From NCBI RefSeq assembly GCF_016651255.1, contig NZ_JAEKEG010000047.1, forward strand, positions 1 through 43,999: 43,999 bases of DNA, read 5' to 3'. Shown one piece after another: positions 9,420 to 20,314 of the stretch; position 1 is the first letter of the stretch; each line of letters starts with the position of its first letter. Origin of the DNA: Pseudomonas sp. TH10 (lineage in GTDB: Bacteria; Pseudomonadota; Gammaproteobacteria; Pseudomonadales; Pseudomonadaceae). The notes under the pieces were generated by a model. That model was not told the origin of the DNA. It was given only the letters and a program-made list of their open reading frames with translations, and did not search any database. A program made the position numbers and the translations under genes.

Positions 9420-10577
9420 ATGAACATCACCACCTTTGCCAAACGCCTGTGTCTGCTAGTCCCGCTGCTCCTCTCGCCAGCCGCCTTCGCGGCCGAGATG
9501 ATGCCGTCGCCACCACAACTGGCCGCCAAAGCCTACGTCCTCATGGATGCCGCCAGCGGCAACGTGCTGGTAGAAAGCAACGGTGACCAGCGTCTGCCGC
9601 CGGCCAGCCTGACCAAGCTGATGACCGCGTACATTGCGACCCTGGAAATCCGTCGTGGCCAGATCGGTGAAAACGACCCGGTGACCGTCAGCGAAAACGC
9701 CTGGCGTACCGGCGGTTCGCGGATGTTCATCAAAGTCGGCTCGCAGGTGACGGTCAGCGACCTGCTGCACGGCATCATCATCCAGTCCGGCAACGACGCC
9801 AGCGTGGCACTGTCCGAGCACATCGCCGGCAGCGAAGACGCTTTCGCCGACCTGATGAACAAAACCGTGACTGATCTGGGCATGAGCAACACCCACTTCA
9901 TGAACCCGACCGGTCTGCCAAACCCTGAGCACTACTCGTCGGCTCACGACATGGCGATCCTGGCGCGCGCGATCATCCACGAAGACCCGGCTCACTACGC
10001 GATCTACTCGCAGAAAGAGTTCTTCTGGAACGGCATCAAGCAGCCTAACCGCAACCTGCTGCTGTGGCGTGACAAGACCGTTGACGGTCTGAAAACCGGT
10101 CACACCGACGAAGCCGGCTACTGCATGGTGTCCTCGGCTGTACGTGATGGCCAGCGCCTGATTGCTGTGGTGTTCGGCACCAACAGCGAAGTGGCTCGCG
10201 CCGCTGAGACCCAGAAGTTGCTGACCTACGGCTTCCGCTTCTTCGAAACCCAAACCTTCTATCAGAAGGGCACCGAACTGGCTCAGGCCCCGGTGTGGAA
10301 AGGCACCACCAATCAAGTCAAGGCCGGCCTGGCTGAAGACCTGACCATGACCCTGCCAAAAGGCCAGCTGAAAAAGCTCGCAGCCAGCATGACCATGAAC
10401 CCGCAACTGACCGCGCCAATCGCCAAGGGCGACGTGATCGGTAAAGTCGAAGTGAAACTGGAAGACAAGGTTGTGCACAGCGCCGACCTGATCGCTCTGG
10501 ACGCTGTCGAGGAGGGTGGTATCTTCCGCCGCATGTGGGATAGCATCCGTCTATTCTTCTACGGCTTGTTCAACTGA
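9420..10577 (+). CDS. dacA: D-alanyl-D-alanine carboxypeptidase (PBP5/6 type)
   Basis: A 385-residue low-molecular-weight PBP that trims the terminal D-Ala from pentapeptides, limiting cross-linking. A signal peptide runs to about residue 25 (SPAAFAA). Active-site motifs are S63-L-T-K66, S123-G-N125 and K225-T-G227. The C-terminal PBP5_C beta domain is followed by an amphipathic tail (RRMWDSIRLFFYGLFN) of the kind that tethers PBP5 to the inner membrane. The 187-bp upstream gap suggests its own promoter. P. aeruginosa calls the homologue dacC. Confidence 0.96.
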   Translation: MNITTFAKRLCLLVPLLLSPAAFAAEMMPSPPQLAAKAYVLMDAASGNVLVESNGDQRLPPASLTKLMTAYIATLEIRRGQIGENDPVTVSENAWRTGGSRMFIKVGSQVTVSDLLHGIIIQSGNDASVALSEHIAGSEDAFADLMNKTVTDLGMSNTHFMNPTGLPNPEHYSSAHDMAILARAIIHEDPAHYAIYSQKEFFWNGIKQPNRNLLLWRDKTVDGLKTGHTDEAGYCMVSSAVRDGQRLIAVVFGTNSEVARAAETQKLLTYGFRFFETQTFYQKGTELAQAPVWKGTTNQVKAGLAEDLTMTLPKGQLKKLAASMTMNPQLTAPIAKGDVIGKVEVKLEDKVVHSADLIALDAVEEGGIFRRMWDSIRLFFYGLFN

Positions 10578-10590
10578 TTTGTGTTGACCT

Positions 10591-10625
10591 GCATGGCCCC
10601 GCCCCGATCCGGTGCGGGGCCATGC
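10591..10625 (+). terminator. Perfect 12-bp hairpin between dacA and ybeD
   Basis: GCATGGCCCCGC (10591-10602) is perfectly complementary to GCGGGGCCATGC (10614-10625) with an 11-nt loop. It has no following T run, so it is a candidate pause or attenuation site, or a transcript-end stabiliser for dacA, and not a canonical intrinsic terminator. Confidence 0.5.
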
Positions 10626-10656
10626 GCGTTACCACGGCTTAAGAGGCCGTTACGCC

Positions 10657-10932
10657 ATGACCGATACCGAAGTAAAGGCGCCAAAGATCGAATTCCCGGT
10701 GACTGATTATCCCGTTAAGGTGATCAGCGATACCGGCGTAGGTTTCAAGGACAGGATCATCGCGATCCTTGAGAAGCACGCCACTGTTGACCTCAAGACG
10801 TTCGCCGAACGCCAGAGCACCAACGGCAAGTACACGACCATCCAGCTGCACATCGTCGCGACCGACCAGGAGCAGCTGTACAACATCAACAGCGAACTGC
10901 GGGCGACCGGCTTCGTGCATATGGTGTTGTGA
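10657..10932 (+). CDS. ybeD: YbeD/DUF493 family protein
   Basis: A 91-residue DUF493 protein with an ACT-like fold. The family has been linked by position to lipoate metabolism, but its biochemical role is not settled. Recognisable family segments are [15 protein letters not shown] and [33 protein letters not shown] at the C-terminus. I chose the ATG giving MTDTEVKAP; the frame extends further upstream into the hairpin. Its TGA overlaps the lipB ATG by one base, as in many gamma-proteobacteria, indicating co-translation. Confidence 0.92.
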   Translation: MTDTEVKAPKIEFPVTDYPVKVISDTGVGFKDRIIAILEKHATVDLKTFAERQSTNGKYTTIQLHIVATDQEQLYNINSELRATGFVHMVL

Positions 10933-11579
10933 TGCCGGGCACGCTGGGCTTTCGTGAGCTCGGCCAGATGGCGTACGAGCCGGTCTGGCATGCCATGCAA
11001 CGCTTTACCAACGAACGCGGCAGCGATGCCGCCGACGAAATCTGGCTCGTCGAACACTCGCCGGTGTTCACTCAGGGCCAGGCCGGCAAGGCCGAACACC
11101 TGTTGCTGCCGGGCGATATCCCGGTGGTGCAGGTCGATCGCGGCGGGCAGGTGACTTATCATGGCCCCGGCCAATTGGTGGCTTACTTGCTGCTGGATGT
11201 GCGCAAGCTGGGTTTCGGCGTGCGCGATCTAGTCAGTCGCATGGAGCTTTGCCTGATTGAACTGCTGGCCAGCTACGGAGTAACCGCAGCGGCCAAGCCA
11301 GACGCTCCCGGCGTGTACGTCGATGGCGCAAAAATTGCCTCCCTGGGTTTGCGGATTCGCCACGGTTGTTCCTTTCATGGCCTGGCCCTGAACGTGGATA
11401 TGAACCTGGAACCGTTTCGACGGATTAATCCCTGCGGCTACGCCGGGCTGGCGATGACCCAGCTGAGCGATCACGCAGGATCGATTGAATTTGCCGAGGT
11501 AAGTGCCCGGCTGCGCGCGCAGCTCGTCAAACACCTCGACTATGCTGAGCAGACGACCCTGACGGGCGGAATCGACTGA
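10932..11579 (+). CDS. lipB: Octanoyl-[acyl-carrier-protein] transferase
   Basis: LipB (215 residues) moves octanoyl groups from ACP to lipoyl domains, the first step of de novo lipoylation. Motifs seen are [33 protein letters not shown], the lysine-containing [26 protein letters not shown] and the catalytic-cysteine region [13 protein letters not shown] three bases upstream is an alternative start. It is joined to ybeD by a 1-nt overlap and precedes lipA by one base, so the three act as one unit. Confidence 0.95.
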   Translation: MPGTLGFRELGQMAYEPVWHAMQRFTNERGSDAADEIWLVEHSPVFTQGQAGKAEHLLLPGDIPVVQVDRGGQVTYHGPGQLVAYLLLDVRKLGFGVRDLVSRMELCLIELLASYGVTAAAKPDAPGVYVDGAKIASLGLRIRHGCSFHGLALNVDMNLEPFRRINPCGYAGLAMTQLSDHAGSIEFAEVSARLRAQLVKHLDYAEQTTLTGGID

Positions 11580-11580
11580 T

Positions 11581-12603
11581 ATGACTACTGATGCAGTGCA
11601 AACCATGATCCCGACGCTCGACGTGACCGAGCGCCCGGCCCCGCGTCCCAAGGTAGAAGCCGGCGTCAAGCTGCGCGGCGCCGAGAAGGTTGCACGCATC
11701 CCGGTAAAGATCATTCCGACTACCGAACTGCCGAAGAAACCTGACTGGATTCGCGTGCGCATCCCGGTTTCGCCGGAAGTCGACCGTATCAAAAGCCTGC
11801 TGCGCAAACACAAGCTGCACAGCGTTTGCGAAGAAGCGTCCTGCCCGAACCTCGGTGAGTGCTTCTCCGGCGGCACCGCGACCTTCATGATCATGGGCGA
11901 CATCTGCACCCGTCGCTGCCCGTTCTGCGACGTTGGCCACGGTCGTCCGAAGCCACTGGACGTCAATGAGCCGCAAAGCCTGGCCATCGCCATCGCTGAC
12001 CTCAAGCTCAAGTACGTGGTGATCACCTCCGTTGACCGCGATGACCTGCGTGACGGCGGTGCCCAGCACTTCGCCGACTGCATCCGCGAAATTCGCAAGC
12101 TGTCGCCAAATGTGCAGCTCGAAACCCTGGTCCCGGATTACCGTGGACGCATGGACGTGGCGCTGGAAATCACTGCGGCCGAGCCGCCTGATGTGTTCAA
12201 CCACAACCTGGAAACCGTGCCACGCCTTTACAAGGCTGCGCGTCCGGGCTCGGACTACCAGTGGTCGCTGACCCTGCTGCAACGCTTCAAGCAGATGATG
12301 CCGCACATTCCGACCAAGTCCGGCCTGATGCTGGGTCTGGGCGAGACCGACGAAGAAGTCATCGAAGTCATGAAACGCATGCGCGAACACGACATCGACA
12401 TGCTGACCCTGGGCCAATACCTGCAACCTTCGCGCAGCCACTTGCCGGTGCAGCGTTTCGTCCACCCGGACACTTTCGCCTGGTTCGCCGAAGAAGGTTA
12501 CAAGATGGGCTTCAAGAACGTTGCCTCGGGCCCGCTGGTGCGTTCTTCGTACCACGCCGATGAGCAAGCGAAGCTGGTAAAGGCTGAGTTGATGTCGTCC
12601 TGA
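11581..12603 (+). CDS. lipA: Lipoyl synthase
   Basis: LipA (340 residues) is a radical-SAM enzyme that inserts two sulfurs into octanoyl-protein. Auxiliary-cluster cysteines are C83, C88 and C94 ([12 protein letters not shown]) and the radical-SAM triad is C109, C113 and C116 (CTRRCPFC). The C-terminal RSSY (321-324) supplies the serine ligand to the auxiliary cluster. The N-terminal 40 residues form a variable extension. It directly follows lipB and ends at a strong intrinsic terminator. Confidence 0.97.
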   Translation: MTTDAVQTMIPTLDVTERPAPRPKVEAGVKLRGAEKVARIPVKIIPTTELPKKPDWIRVRIPVSPEVDRIKSLLRKHKLHSVCEEASCPNLGECFSGGTATFMIMGDICTRRCPFCDVGHGRPKPLDVNEPQSLAIAIADLKLKYVVITSVDRDDLRDGGAQHFADCIREIRKLSPNVQLETLVPDYRGRMDVALEITAAEPPDVFNHNLETVPRLYKAARPGSDYQWSLTLLQRFKQMMPHIPTKSGLMLGLGETDEEVIEVMKRMREHDIDMLTLGQYLQPSRSHLPVQRFVHPDTFAWFAEEGYKMGFKNVASGPLVRSSYHADEQAKLVKAELMSS

Positions 12604-12617
12604 TCAACTGCTGGTAA

Positions 12618-12657
12618 AACAGCCCGCAAGGCCTGTCCGGCTTGCGGGCTGTTTTTT
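12618..12657 (+). terminator. Intrinsic terminator after lipA
   Basis: AACAGCCCGCAAG (12618-12630) pairs perfectly with CTTGCGGGCTGTT (12641-12653) around a 10-nt loop, and a run of six T ends at 12657. It is a textbook Rho-independent terminator closing the ybeD-lipB-lipA unit. Confidence 0.93.
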
Positions 12658-12775
12658 GCCTGGCCTGAGGCACACCGCAATTTTGTCCTGCAGTTGGAGG
12701 GCGCTGTCCCTCTTCTGTTTGTGCCCGTTCCTGACTACTGTGGTGCAAGACGCCTTCACACCGGGAGATTCATGG

Positions 12776-13723
12776 ATGACCGTTAAACCAACCCACGTTC
12801 TCAGCCCGCACGTTCCTGTCCCGGCGCTGCCTGCCGAGGGCCTGATCGGCGTCATCGCTCCCGCCGGCCCTGCGCCTCTGGACACCGACAAAGCCACCGC
12901 CTGGATGCGTGCTCGCGGGTATGCGCTGCGGATTTTTCCCGGGGTCTACGAGAAGGAGGGTTACCTTGCCGGCAGCGACGAAAGGCGGCTGGCAGATTTA
13001 CACGCTGCGTTCGCCGACCCGGAAGTCGACGCAATCATCTGTCTGCGCGGCGGCTACGGCACGCCGCGCCTGCTTGATCGCATCGACTACGACCTGCTCA
13101 GTCGTAACGCCAAGCCCTTTGTCGGCTACAGCGACATCACCGCGCTGCACCTGGCGATCAGCCGGTACGCCGGGTTTGTGACCTTCCACGGGCCGCTGCT
13201 CAACGCTGACCTGCTCGGCGACAAGGAGCCGCCGACCGTGACTTCGTTCTTCGCCATGCTGCGCGGCCAGTTGAAAGCGGGGAGTGTGCTGAGTCATCCG
13301 GTGGCGTATCCGTTGACCACCGTTGAGCCCGGAGTTGCCCACGGGCGTTTGCTCGGCGGCAATCTGGCAATGATCGCTTCGACATTGGGCACGCCTTACG
13401 AAATCGATGTCGAAGGGGTGATTCTGCTGATCGAAGACATCAACGAACCGCTGTATCGCATCGACCGGTTACTGACCCAGATGCGTCTGGCCGGCAAACT
13501 GGCGAAGTTGCGCGGTGTCTTGGTCGGGGATGTGGCTGGGGTGGATGTCGCGGCATTGAATCGCTTGCTCAAGCAGACCTTCGAGCCGCTACGGATTCCA
13601 GTGCTGTCGGGATGGCGCAGCGGACACTGCGATCCGAACCTGACGTTGCCGATGGGCGCTTTGGTAAGGCTGGATGCCGGCAAGAAAGAGTTGATGCTCG
13701 AGCAGGACGTCGTTACCCGATAA
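12776..13723 (+). CDS. ldcA: Muramoyltetrapeptide (L,D-) carboxypeptidase, S66 family
   Basis: LdcA (315 residues) releases the terminal D-Ala from recycled murein tetrapeptides in the cytoplasm. S66 features are IGVIAPAGP near residue 23, the CLRGGYGTPRLLDRID block, the nucleophile S119 in FVGYSDITAL, the glutamate in LLIEDINEPLYRIDR and the histidine in GWRSGHCDPNLTLPMGA. The start giving MTVKPTHV was preferred: upstream in-frame sequence overlaps the lipA terminator. It lies between the lip genes and a second lytic transglycosylase, with which it converges. Confidence 0.93.
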   Translation: MTVKPTHVLSPHVPVPALPAEGLIGVIAPAGPAPLDTDKATAWMRARGYALRIFPGVYEKEGYLAGSDERRLADLHAAFADPEVDAIICLRGGYGTPRLLDRIDYDLLSRNAKPFVGYSDITALHLAISRYAGFVTFHGPLLNADLLGDKEPPTVTSFFAMLRGQLKAGSVLSHPVAYPLTTVEPGVAHGRLLGGNLAMIASTLGTPYEIDVEGVILLIEDINEPLYRIDRLLTQMRLAGKLAKLRGVLVGDVAGVDVAALNRLLKQTFEPLRIPVLSGWRSGHCDPNLTLPMGALVRLDAGKKELMLEQDVVTR

Positions 13724-13727
13724 AACA

Positions 13728-13795
13728 AAAAGATCGCAGCCTGCGGCAGCGCCTACATCGACCCTTGTAGGCGCTGCCGCAGGCTGCGATCTTTT
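13728..13795. terminator. Perfect 30-bp inverted repeat, bidirectional terminator (family C)
   Basis: The 30-nt arm 13728-13757 (AAAAGATCGCAGCCTGCGGC and on) is an exact reverse complement of 13766-13795, with an 8-nt loop. Arms begin with A runs and end with T runs on both strands, so it can terminate both ldcA and the convergent transglycosylase gene. Related sequence recurs at 15218, 21084, 30751 and 43814. Confidence 0.88.
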
Positions 13796-13804
13796 GATCT
13801 TGCT

Positions 13805-15127
13805 TTACTGAGTACGCAGGCTCTCAAGCAGCTTGTGCGTCGGATACCCGTCCGCCGGCCAGCCAAACGACTGCTGCGCACTGCGAATCGCCTTGCGCGT
13901 GTTGGCGCCGATAATCCCGTCCGCTGTGCCCGCATCGTAGTTGCGTGCGCTCAGCAGGTTCTGCAATTCGATCCGCTCGGAGCGGCTCAGCGGCAGATCA
14001 TCTTTTGGCCACGTGCCATTGATCAAACCACCGCCATTGAAGCGTTCCGACAACAGGCTCACCGCCAAGGCATACGACGACGAGTTGTTGTACTTGAGGA
14101 TTGCGCGGAAGTTGTCGAGGATCAGGAACGCCGGGCCACGATAACCGGCCGGCAGCAGCAGGGCGGCCGAGAGCTGTTCGGAACCGGCAGGTACTTGACC
14201 GCCGTTGGGCAGGGTCACGCCCAACTGACGCCATTCGGCGACGCTTTTGCGCATCGCACCGTCAGCCAGGGTGTAATCGAAACTGCTCGGCAATTGCACT
14301 TCGAAGCCCCATGGCTGACCACGCTGCCAGCCCGAGCTTTGCAGGTAGTGCGCAGTCGATGCCAGAGCGTCGGCCGAACTGCCCCAGATGTCGCGGCGAC
14401 CGTCGCCATCGAAGTCCACGGCGTGGGTGTTGTAGGTGGTCGGAATGAACTGGGTCTGGCCCATGGCCCCGGCCCAGGAACCGAGCATCTTCTCGGGTTC
14501 TATATCGCCCTGTTGCAGGATTTGCAGCGCGGCAATCAATTGCGCATGGGCAAAGCCCGGACGCCGGCCTTCATAAGCGAGGGTCGCGAGCGAGTTGATC
14601 ACCGACTTGCTGCCCTGGAACTGGCCGAAGTTGCTCTCCATGCCCCACACCGAGACCAACGCCTGGCGATCAACGCCATAGCGTTGCTCGATGCTTTGCA
14701 GAATGTCGGCGTACTGGTTGATCAGCGCCTGACCTTTGCGCACACGCAGCGGCGACAGCGCGCCGTCGAGGTATTCCCACACCGGGCGCGAGAACTCTGG
14801 CTGGCTGCGGTCGGCGCGAATCACGCTGGCGTCGAAGCTGACATTGGCAAACGCCCGGTCAAATAGATCGGCACGGATCCCGGCGGCGAGTGCTTCCTTG
14901 CGGAAACCTGCCTGCCAGTCGGCAAACGTCTGCGTGGGCTGGAGATCAAGATTTTCACCGGTCGGGACCACCGGCGGTATGACCGCAGGGGCTGTTGCGA
15001 CAGGGAGGGTCTGGAGCGGTTGAGCGTCGGCGGCGGTGGGTTTTTCCGCGCAAGCGACAAGCATAACGAGGCTGGAGGCAGCTAGCAGTTGGCGCAGGGG
15101 CCAACGACGGGAAAGACTAAGGGGCAT
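13805..15127 (-). CDS. Lytic murein transglycosylase, lipoprotein with peptidoglycan-binding domain
   Basis: A 440-residue family 3 lytic transglycosylase, paralogous to the mltB product at 7212. The signal sequence ends in a lipobox LVAC (C26), so it is a lipoprotein. The catalytic glutamate is E164 in VWGMESNFGQFQG, followed by GSWAGAMGQTQFIPTTYNTHAVDFDGDG. A C-terminal PG_binding_1 domain covers about residues 380-440 (LQNLLSARNYDAGTADGIIG). The arrangement fits the P. aeruginosa protein called SltB3. It converges on ldcA. Confidence 0.93.
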   Translation of the reverse strand: MPLSLSRRWPLRQLLAASSLVMLVACAEKPTAADAQPLQTLPVATAPAVIPPVVPTGENLDLQPTQTFADWQAGFRKEALAAGIRADLFDRAFANVSFDASVIRADRSQPEFSRPVWEYLDGALSPLRVRKGQALINQYADILQSIEQRYGVDRQALVSVWGMESNFGQFQGSKSVINSLATLAYEGRRPGFAHAQLIAALQILQQGDIEPEKMLGSWAGAMGQTQFIPTTYNTHAVDFDGDGRRDIWGSSADALASTAHYLQSSGWQRGQPWGFEVQLPSSFDYTLADGAMRKSVAEWRQLGVTLPNGGQVPAGSEQLSAALLLPAGYRGPAFLILDNFRAILKYNNSSSYALAVSLLSERFNGGGLINGTWPKDDLPLSRSERIELQNLLSARNYDAGTADGIIGANTRKAIRSAQQSFGWPADGYPTHKLLESLRTQ

Positions 15128-15217
15128 GCACAGGTCCAGGGAAAAACGAGTCAGGTGCAGACCTTAACATGTTGAGCGGTTGGTTGCCTTTCAGGGCGCC
15201 AGAAAGTAAGCAGCCAC

Positions 15218-15251
15218 TATAGGCGCTGCCGAAGGCTGCGACCTGTTGATC
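15218..15251. repeat. Single degenerate arm of the family C repeat
   Basis: TATAGGCGCTGCCGAAGGCT and the following GCGACC...GATC match one arm of the family C palindrome with several changes, but no opposing arm is present nearby. It lies in the holA-transglycosylase gap, immediately after the holA stop. Confidence 0.6.
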
Positions 15252-16290
15252 TTATTCAGCCGGCAACATCAATCGCTGGCCAGCCATTAACAACGACAGG
15301 CGGCTCAGGCTCATCCATGGCGAACCCGCTGCCTGACCTTTGATCTGCGCATCAATACGCTGCGCTTCCAGCAACAACTGCGCCCAGCGTTGCGCCGAGT
15401 AGCGTTGCAGGGCTTTGCTCATCAGCGGTTTGCGTTTGTCCCAGACCGGCGGCTTCGCCTGGCTGAAACACTTGTCCAGCGGCGTGCCCTGGCTGTACTG
15501 CAACGAGATGTTGGCCAGCAGGCGCAACTCCCGCGCCAGTGCCCAGAGAATCACCGGTGGCTCGACGCCTTCACCGCGCAGCCCTTCGAGCATGCGCAGT
15601 GCATGGGCCGGTTCACCGTTGAGCACGGCATCGGTCAAGCCAAACACGTCGAATCGCGCACTGTCCGCCACAGCGGCCTGCACGGTTTCAACGGTGATCT
15701 GCCCGCCTTCGGCCATCAGCTTGAGCTTCTCGATTTCTTGCGCGGCGGCGAGGAGGTTGCCCTCGACACGTGCAGCAATCAATTCGACTGCGTCCTGGCT
15801 GGCCGACAAACCGGCCTGTGACAAGCGCTGACGAATCCAGCTCGGCAACTGATTGGCATCCACCGGCCAGATCTGGATGAACTGAGTTTGCTGACCTTCG
15901 ACCAGCGCCTTGCCCCACTTGGTCTTCTGCGCACTGCCATCGAGCTTGGGCAGGCTGATCAGCAGCACCGTGTCTTCAGCGGGGCGTGAGCAGTATTCGA
16001 TGAAAGCGGCAGCACCCTTTGTCGCCGGGTTTGCCCGACGGCAGGCGCAGTTCCAGCAAGCGTTTTTCAGCGAATAACGACATGCTGGCACCCGCTTGCA
16101 GCAAGGTGCCCCAGTCGAAACTGGCGTCGGCGGCGAATACCTGGCGCTCGTCAAACCCTTGTTGGCGAGCCGCAGCGCGGATGGCGTCGGCGGCTTCCTG
16201 GCACAGCAGCGGGTCGTCGCCGCTGATGATGTAGACCGGCGCGAGGTTGCCTTGCAGGTGTTTGGCGAGTTGGGCGGGGGCGAGTTTCAT
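15252..16290 (-). CDS. holA: DNA polymerase III delta subunit, frameshifted in this sequence
   Basis: HolA opens the beta clamp within the clamp loader and is normally essential. The N-terminal part starts at 16290 (MKLAPAQLAKHLQG, VYIISGDDPLLCQEA) and reads well to LPSGKPGDKG. The conserved continuation (AAAFIEYCSRPAEDTVLLIS to the stop at 15252) is in another frame. Removing one base from the CCC at 16015-16017 (GGG on the coding strand) restores a 345-codon gene of normal length. Because loss should be lethal, an artefactual insertion is likely. It follows lptE by 39 bp. Confidence 0.9.
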
Positions 16291-16302
16291 GGCAAAGGGC
16301 GA

Positions 16303-16324
16303 GCGGGGCGCCTGGGCGCCCCGC
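16303..16324. repeat. 10-bp perfect palindrome between lptE and holA
   Basis: GCGGGGCGCC (16303-16312) and GGCGCCCCGC (16315-16324) are exact inverted copies separated by two bases. In RNA it would form a GC hairpin in the lptE-holA intercistronic gap. With no T run, termination is not obvious. Confidence 0.5.
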
Positions 16325-16329
16325 AGGTC

Positions 16330-16935
16330 TTACTGCTGCGGCAGTTCAACGGGCGACTGACGTGGCGTCTCCGCCTCGGCTTTCTGCGCCGCTTCCATGG
16401 CGGCGGCCTCAGCCTGGGCCTTGGCGTCAGCAGTCTGCTGCATCTGATCCAGCTGTGCCGGGGTGAGTTGTTGCAGGCGCAACATCATGCGCTGGACCAG
16501 GTCGCGACGGATTTCCTTGCGTGCATCATCGGCTTCCAGTTCGGAGCCCACCAGGTTGTTGCCGTCGTGGATGAACACCTTCTGCACTTCGATTTTGTCG
16601 CTCAGCAGCTCGCGATCACGCTGGCCACGGATATCGTACTCAAGCACGGTCGTCAGCTGGTACTCGCCAGTACGGCCAGCACCGGCATAGCTGAGAATGC
16701 GCTGGTTTTCCTGTTCGTCAGACAGGTACAGCTTGTACGGCGCGCCGCTGTAAACCTTGACGCCGCTGGACTCCAGCACCTGACGCAGCTCGGTGACGGT
16801 CTCGCCGTAGGCGTTACGCGCGCTCAGGTCGAGCTCTTTGATCGTCAGTTCGGTGGTGCCGGTGCCACGCAGCTGGAAACCGCAGGCGCTCAGCAGCACA
16901 GCGAGGCCCATCACCAGCAGATTGCGTTTGATCAT
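16330..16935 (-). CDS. lptE: LPS-assembly lipoprotein LptE
   Basis: LptE (201 residues) plugs the LptD barrel and helps insert lipopolysaccharide into the outer membrane. The signal peptide ends in the lipobox LSAC (C18), followed by GFQLRGTG, the usual LptE start of the mature chain. The conserved region includes YQLTTVLEYDIRGQRD. The C-terminal 40 residues are Ala/Gln/Glu-rich (a likely coiled coil), a Pseudomonas extension beyond the globular domain. It lies between leuS and holA in the standard gamma-proteobacterial order. Confidence 0.94.
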   Translation of the reverse strand: MIKRNLLVMGLAVLLSACGFQLRGTGTTELTIKELDLSARNAYGETVTELRQVLESSGVKVYSGAPYKLYLSDEQENQRILSYAGAGRTGEYQLTTVLEYDIRGQRDRELLSDKIEVQKVFIHDGNNLVGSELEADDARKEIRRDLVQRMMLRLQQLTPAQLDQMQQTADAKAQAEAAAMEAAQKAEAETPRQSPVELPQQ

Positions 16936-16993
16936 TGTGTTGCTCCCCTTGAAACCATGTGGGCCGACCCTGCGGCCCGAAAGGTTTTACAGT

Positions 16994-17013
16994 GCGTCAG
17001 GCGAACCTGACGC
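16994..17013. repeat. Hairpin between leuS and lptE
   Basis: GCGTCAGG (16994-17001) and CCTGACGC (17006-17013) form an 8-bp stem with a four-base loop just after the leuS stop. There is no T run in the leuS direction. A second short inverted repeat (GGGCCG...CGGCCC) lies nearby in the same gap. They may pause or process the leuS-lptE transcript. Confidence 0.4.
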
Positions 17014-17023
17014 CCAATCCAAT

Positions 17024-19750
<2,727 letters not shown>

Positions 19751-19884
19751 CTAGGGAAACCCTGATTACAGCTACATACCCCGCAATACTTGCGTCGGGG
19801 CCGTTGGTCGCGGCGTACAGCCGGTTTGTATAGCGAAGCTAAGCTCTAACTGGGGAGTGAGTCTTATCTTCAATGAGGTGAGGG

Positions 19885-20208
19885 ATGGTGGAGCAACGGC
19901 AAAAAAAAGTGACGAAACCCGAGTTGTACGAGAGGTTGATCGATCGTCTGGGGATGGCCCTGGACGCTGTAAAAACCGCTGACCGGCTGCGCGACGAGCG
20001 CCCCCTGGAACTGGAATTGCGTGGCTTGAGCCCCGCCGAGTTCAAACTGGTCAAGGCCTATCTGGATCGTAGTGAACGTGAAACGCATGGATGCCTGTCA
20101 GAAGCAGTGAAGCAGCTTGACGCACCGCGCTCGGCCAAAATCATCTGGCTCAAGGACAAGGTACCTGGCAGGGACGCGGTAAAGGTCCGGTCGCTGCAAT
20201 TCAAATAA
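19885..20208 (+). CDS. Small conserved hypothetical protein
   Basis: A 107-residue, charged, soluble protein with no membrane segment or signal peptide; I do not recognise a named domain. It begins MVEQRQKKVTKPELYERLID and has an LSPAEFKLVKAYL helix and a C-terminal basic WLKDKVPGRD segment; heptad-like helices suggest an all-alpha fold. A good Shine-Dalgarno (GAGGTGAGG) precedes the ATG. It occupies the place of a small hypothetical gene next to leuS in other pseudomonads. With a single cysteine it is not the zinc-ribbon YbeL found beside leuS in enterics. Confidence 0.8.
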   Translation: MVEQRQKKVTKPELYERLIDRLGMALDAVKTADRLRDERPLELELRGLSPAEFKLVKAYLDRSERETHGCLSEAVKQLDAPRSAKIIWLKDKVPGRDAVKVRSLQFK

Positions 20209-20314
20209 ATAAGGCTCCGGCCGCATTTCAGGCAATGAAACAGTTTAGTCCTTTCGATTTAGTTGTCGCATTGCATCAACCCTCTTAGGCTTCGGGCATC
20301 TCTGGAGATGCTCG

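Noticed and set aside
12656..12775. N-terminal extension of ldcA
   Set aside because: The extra 40 codons overlap the T tract of the lipA terminator and precede the conserved S66 start; ATG at 12776 is better.
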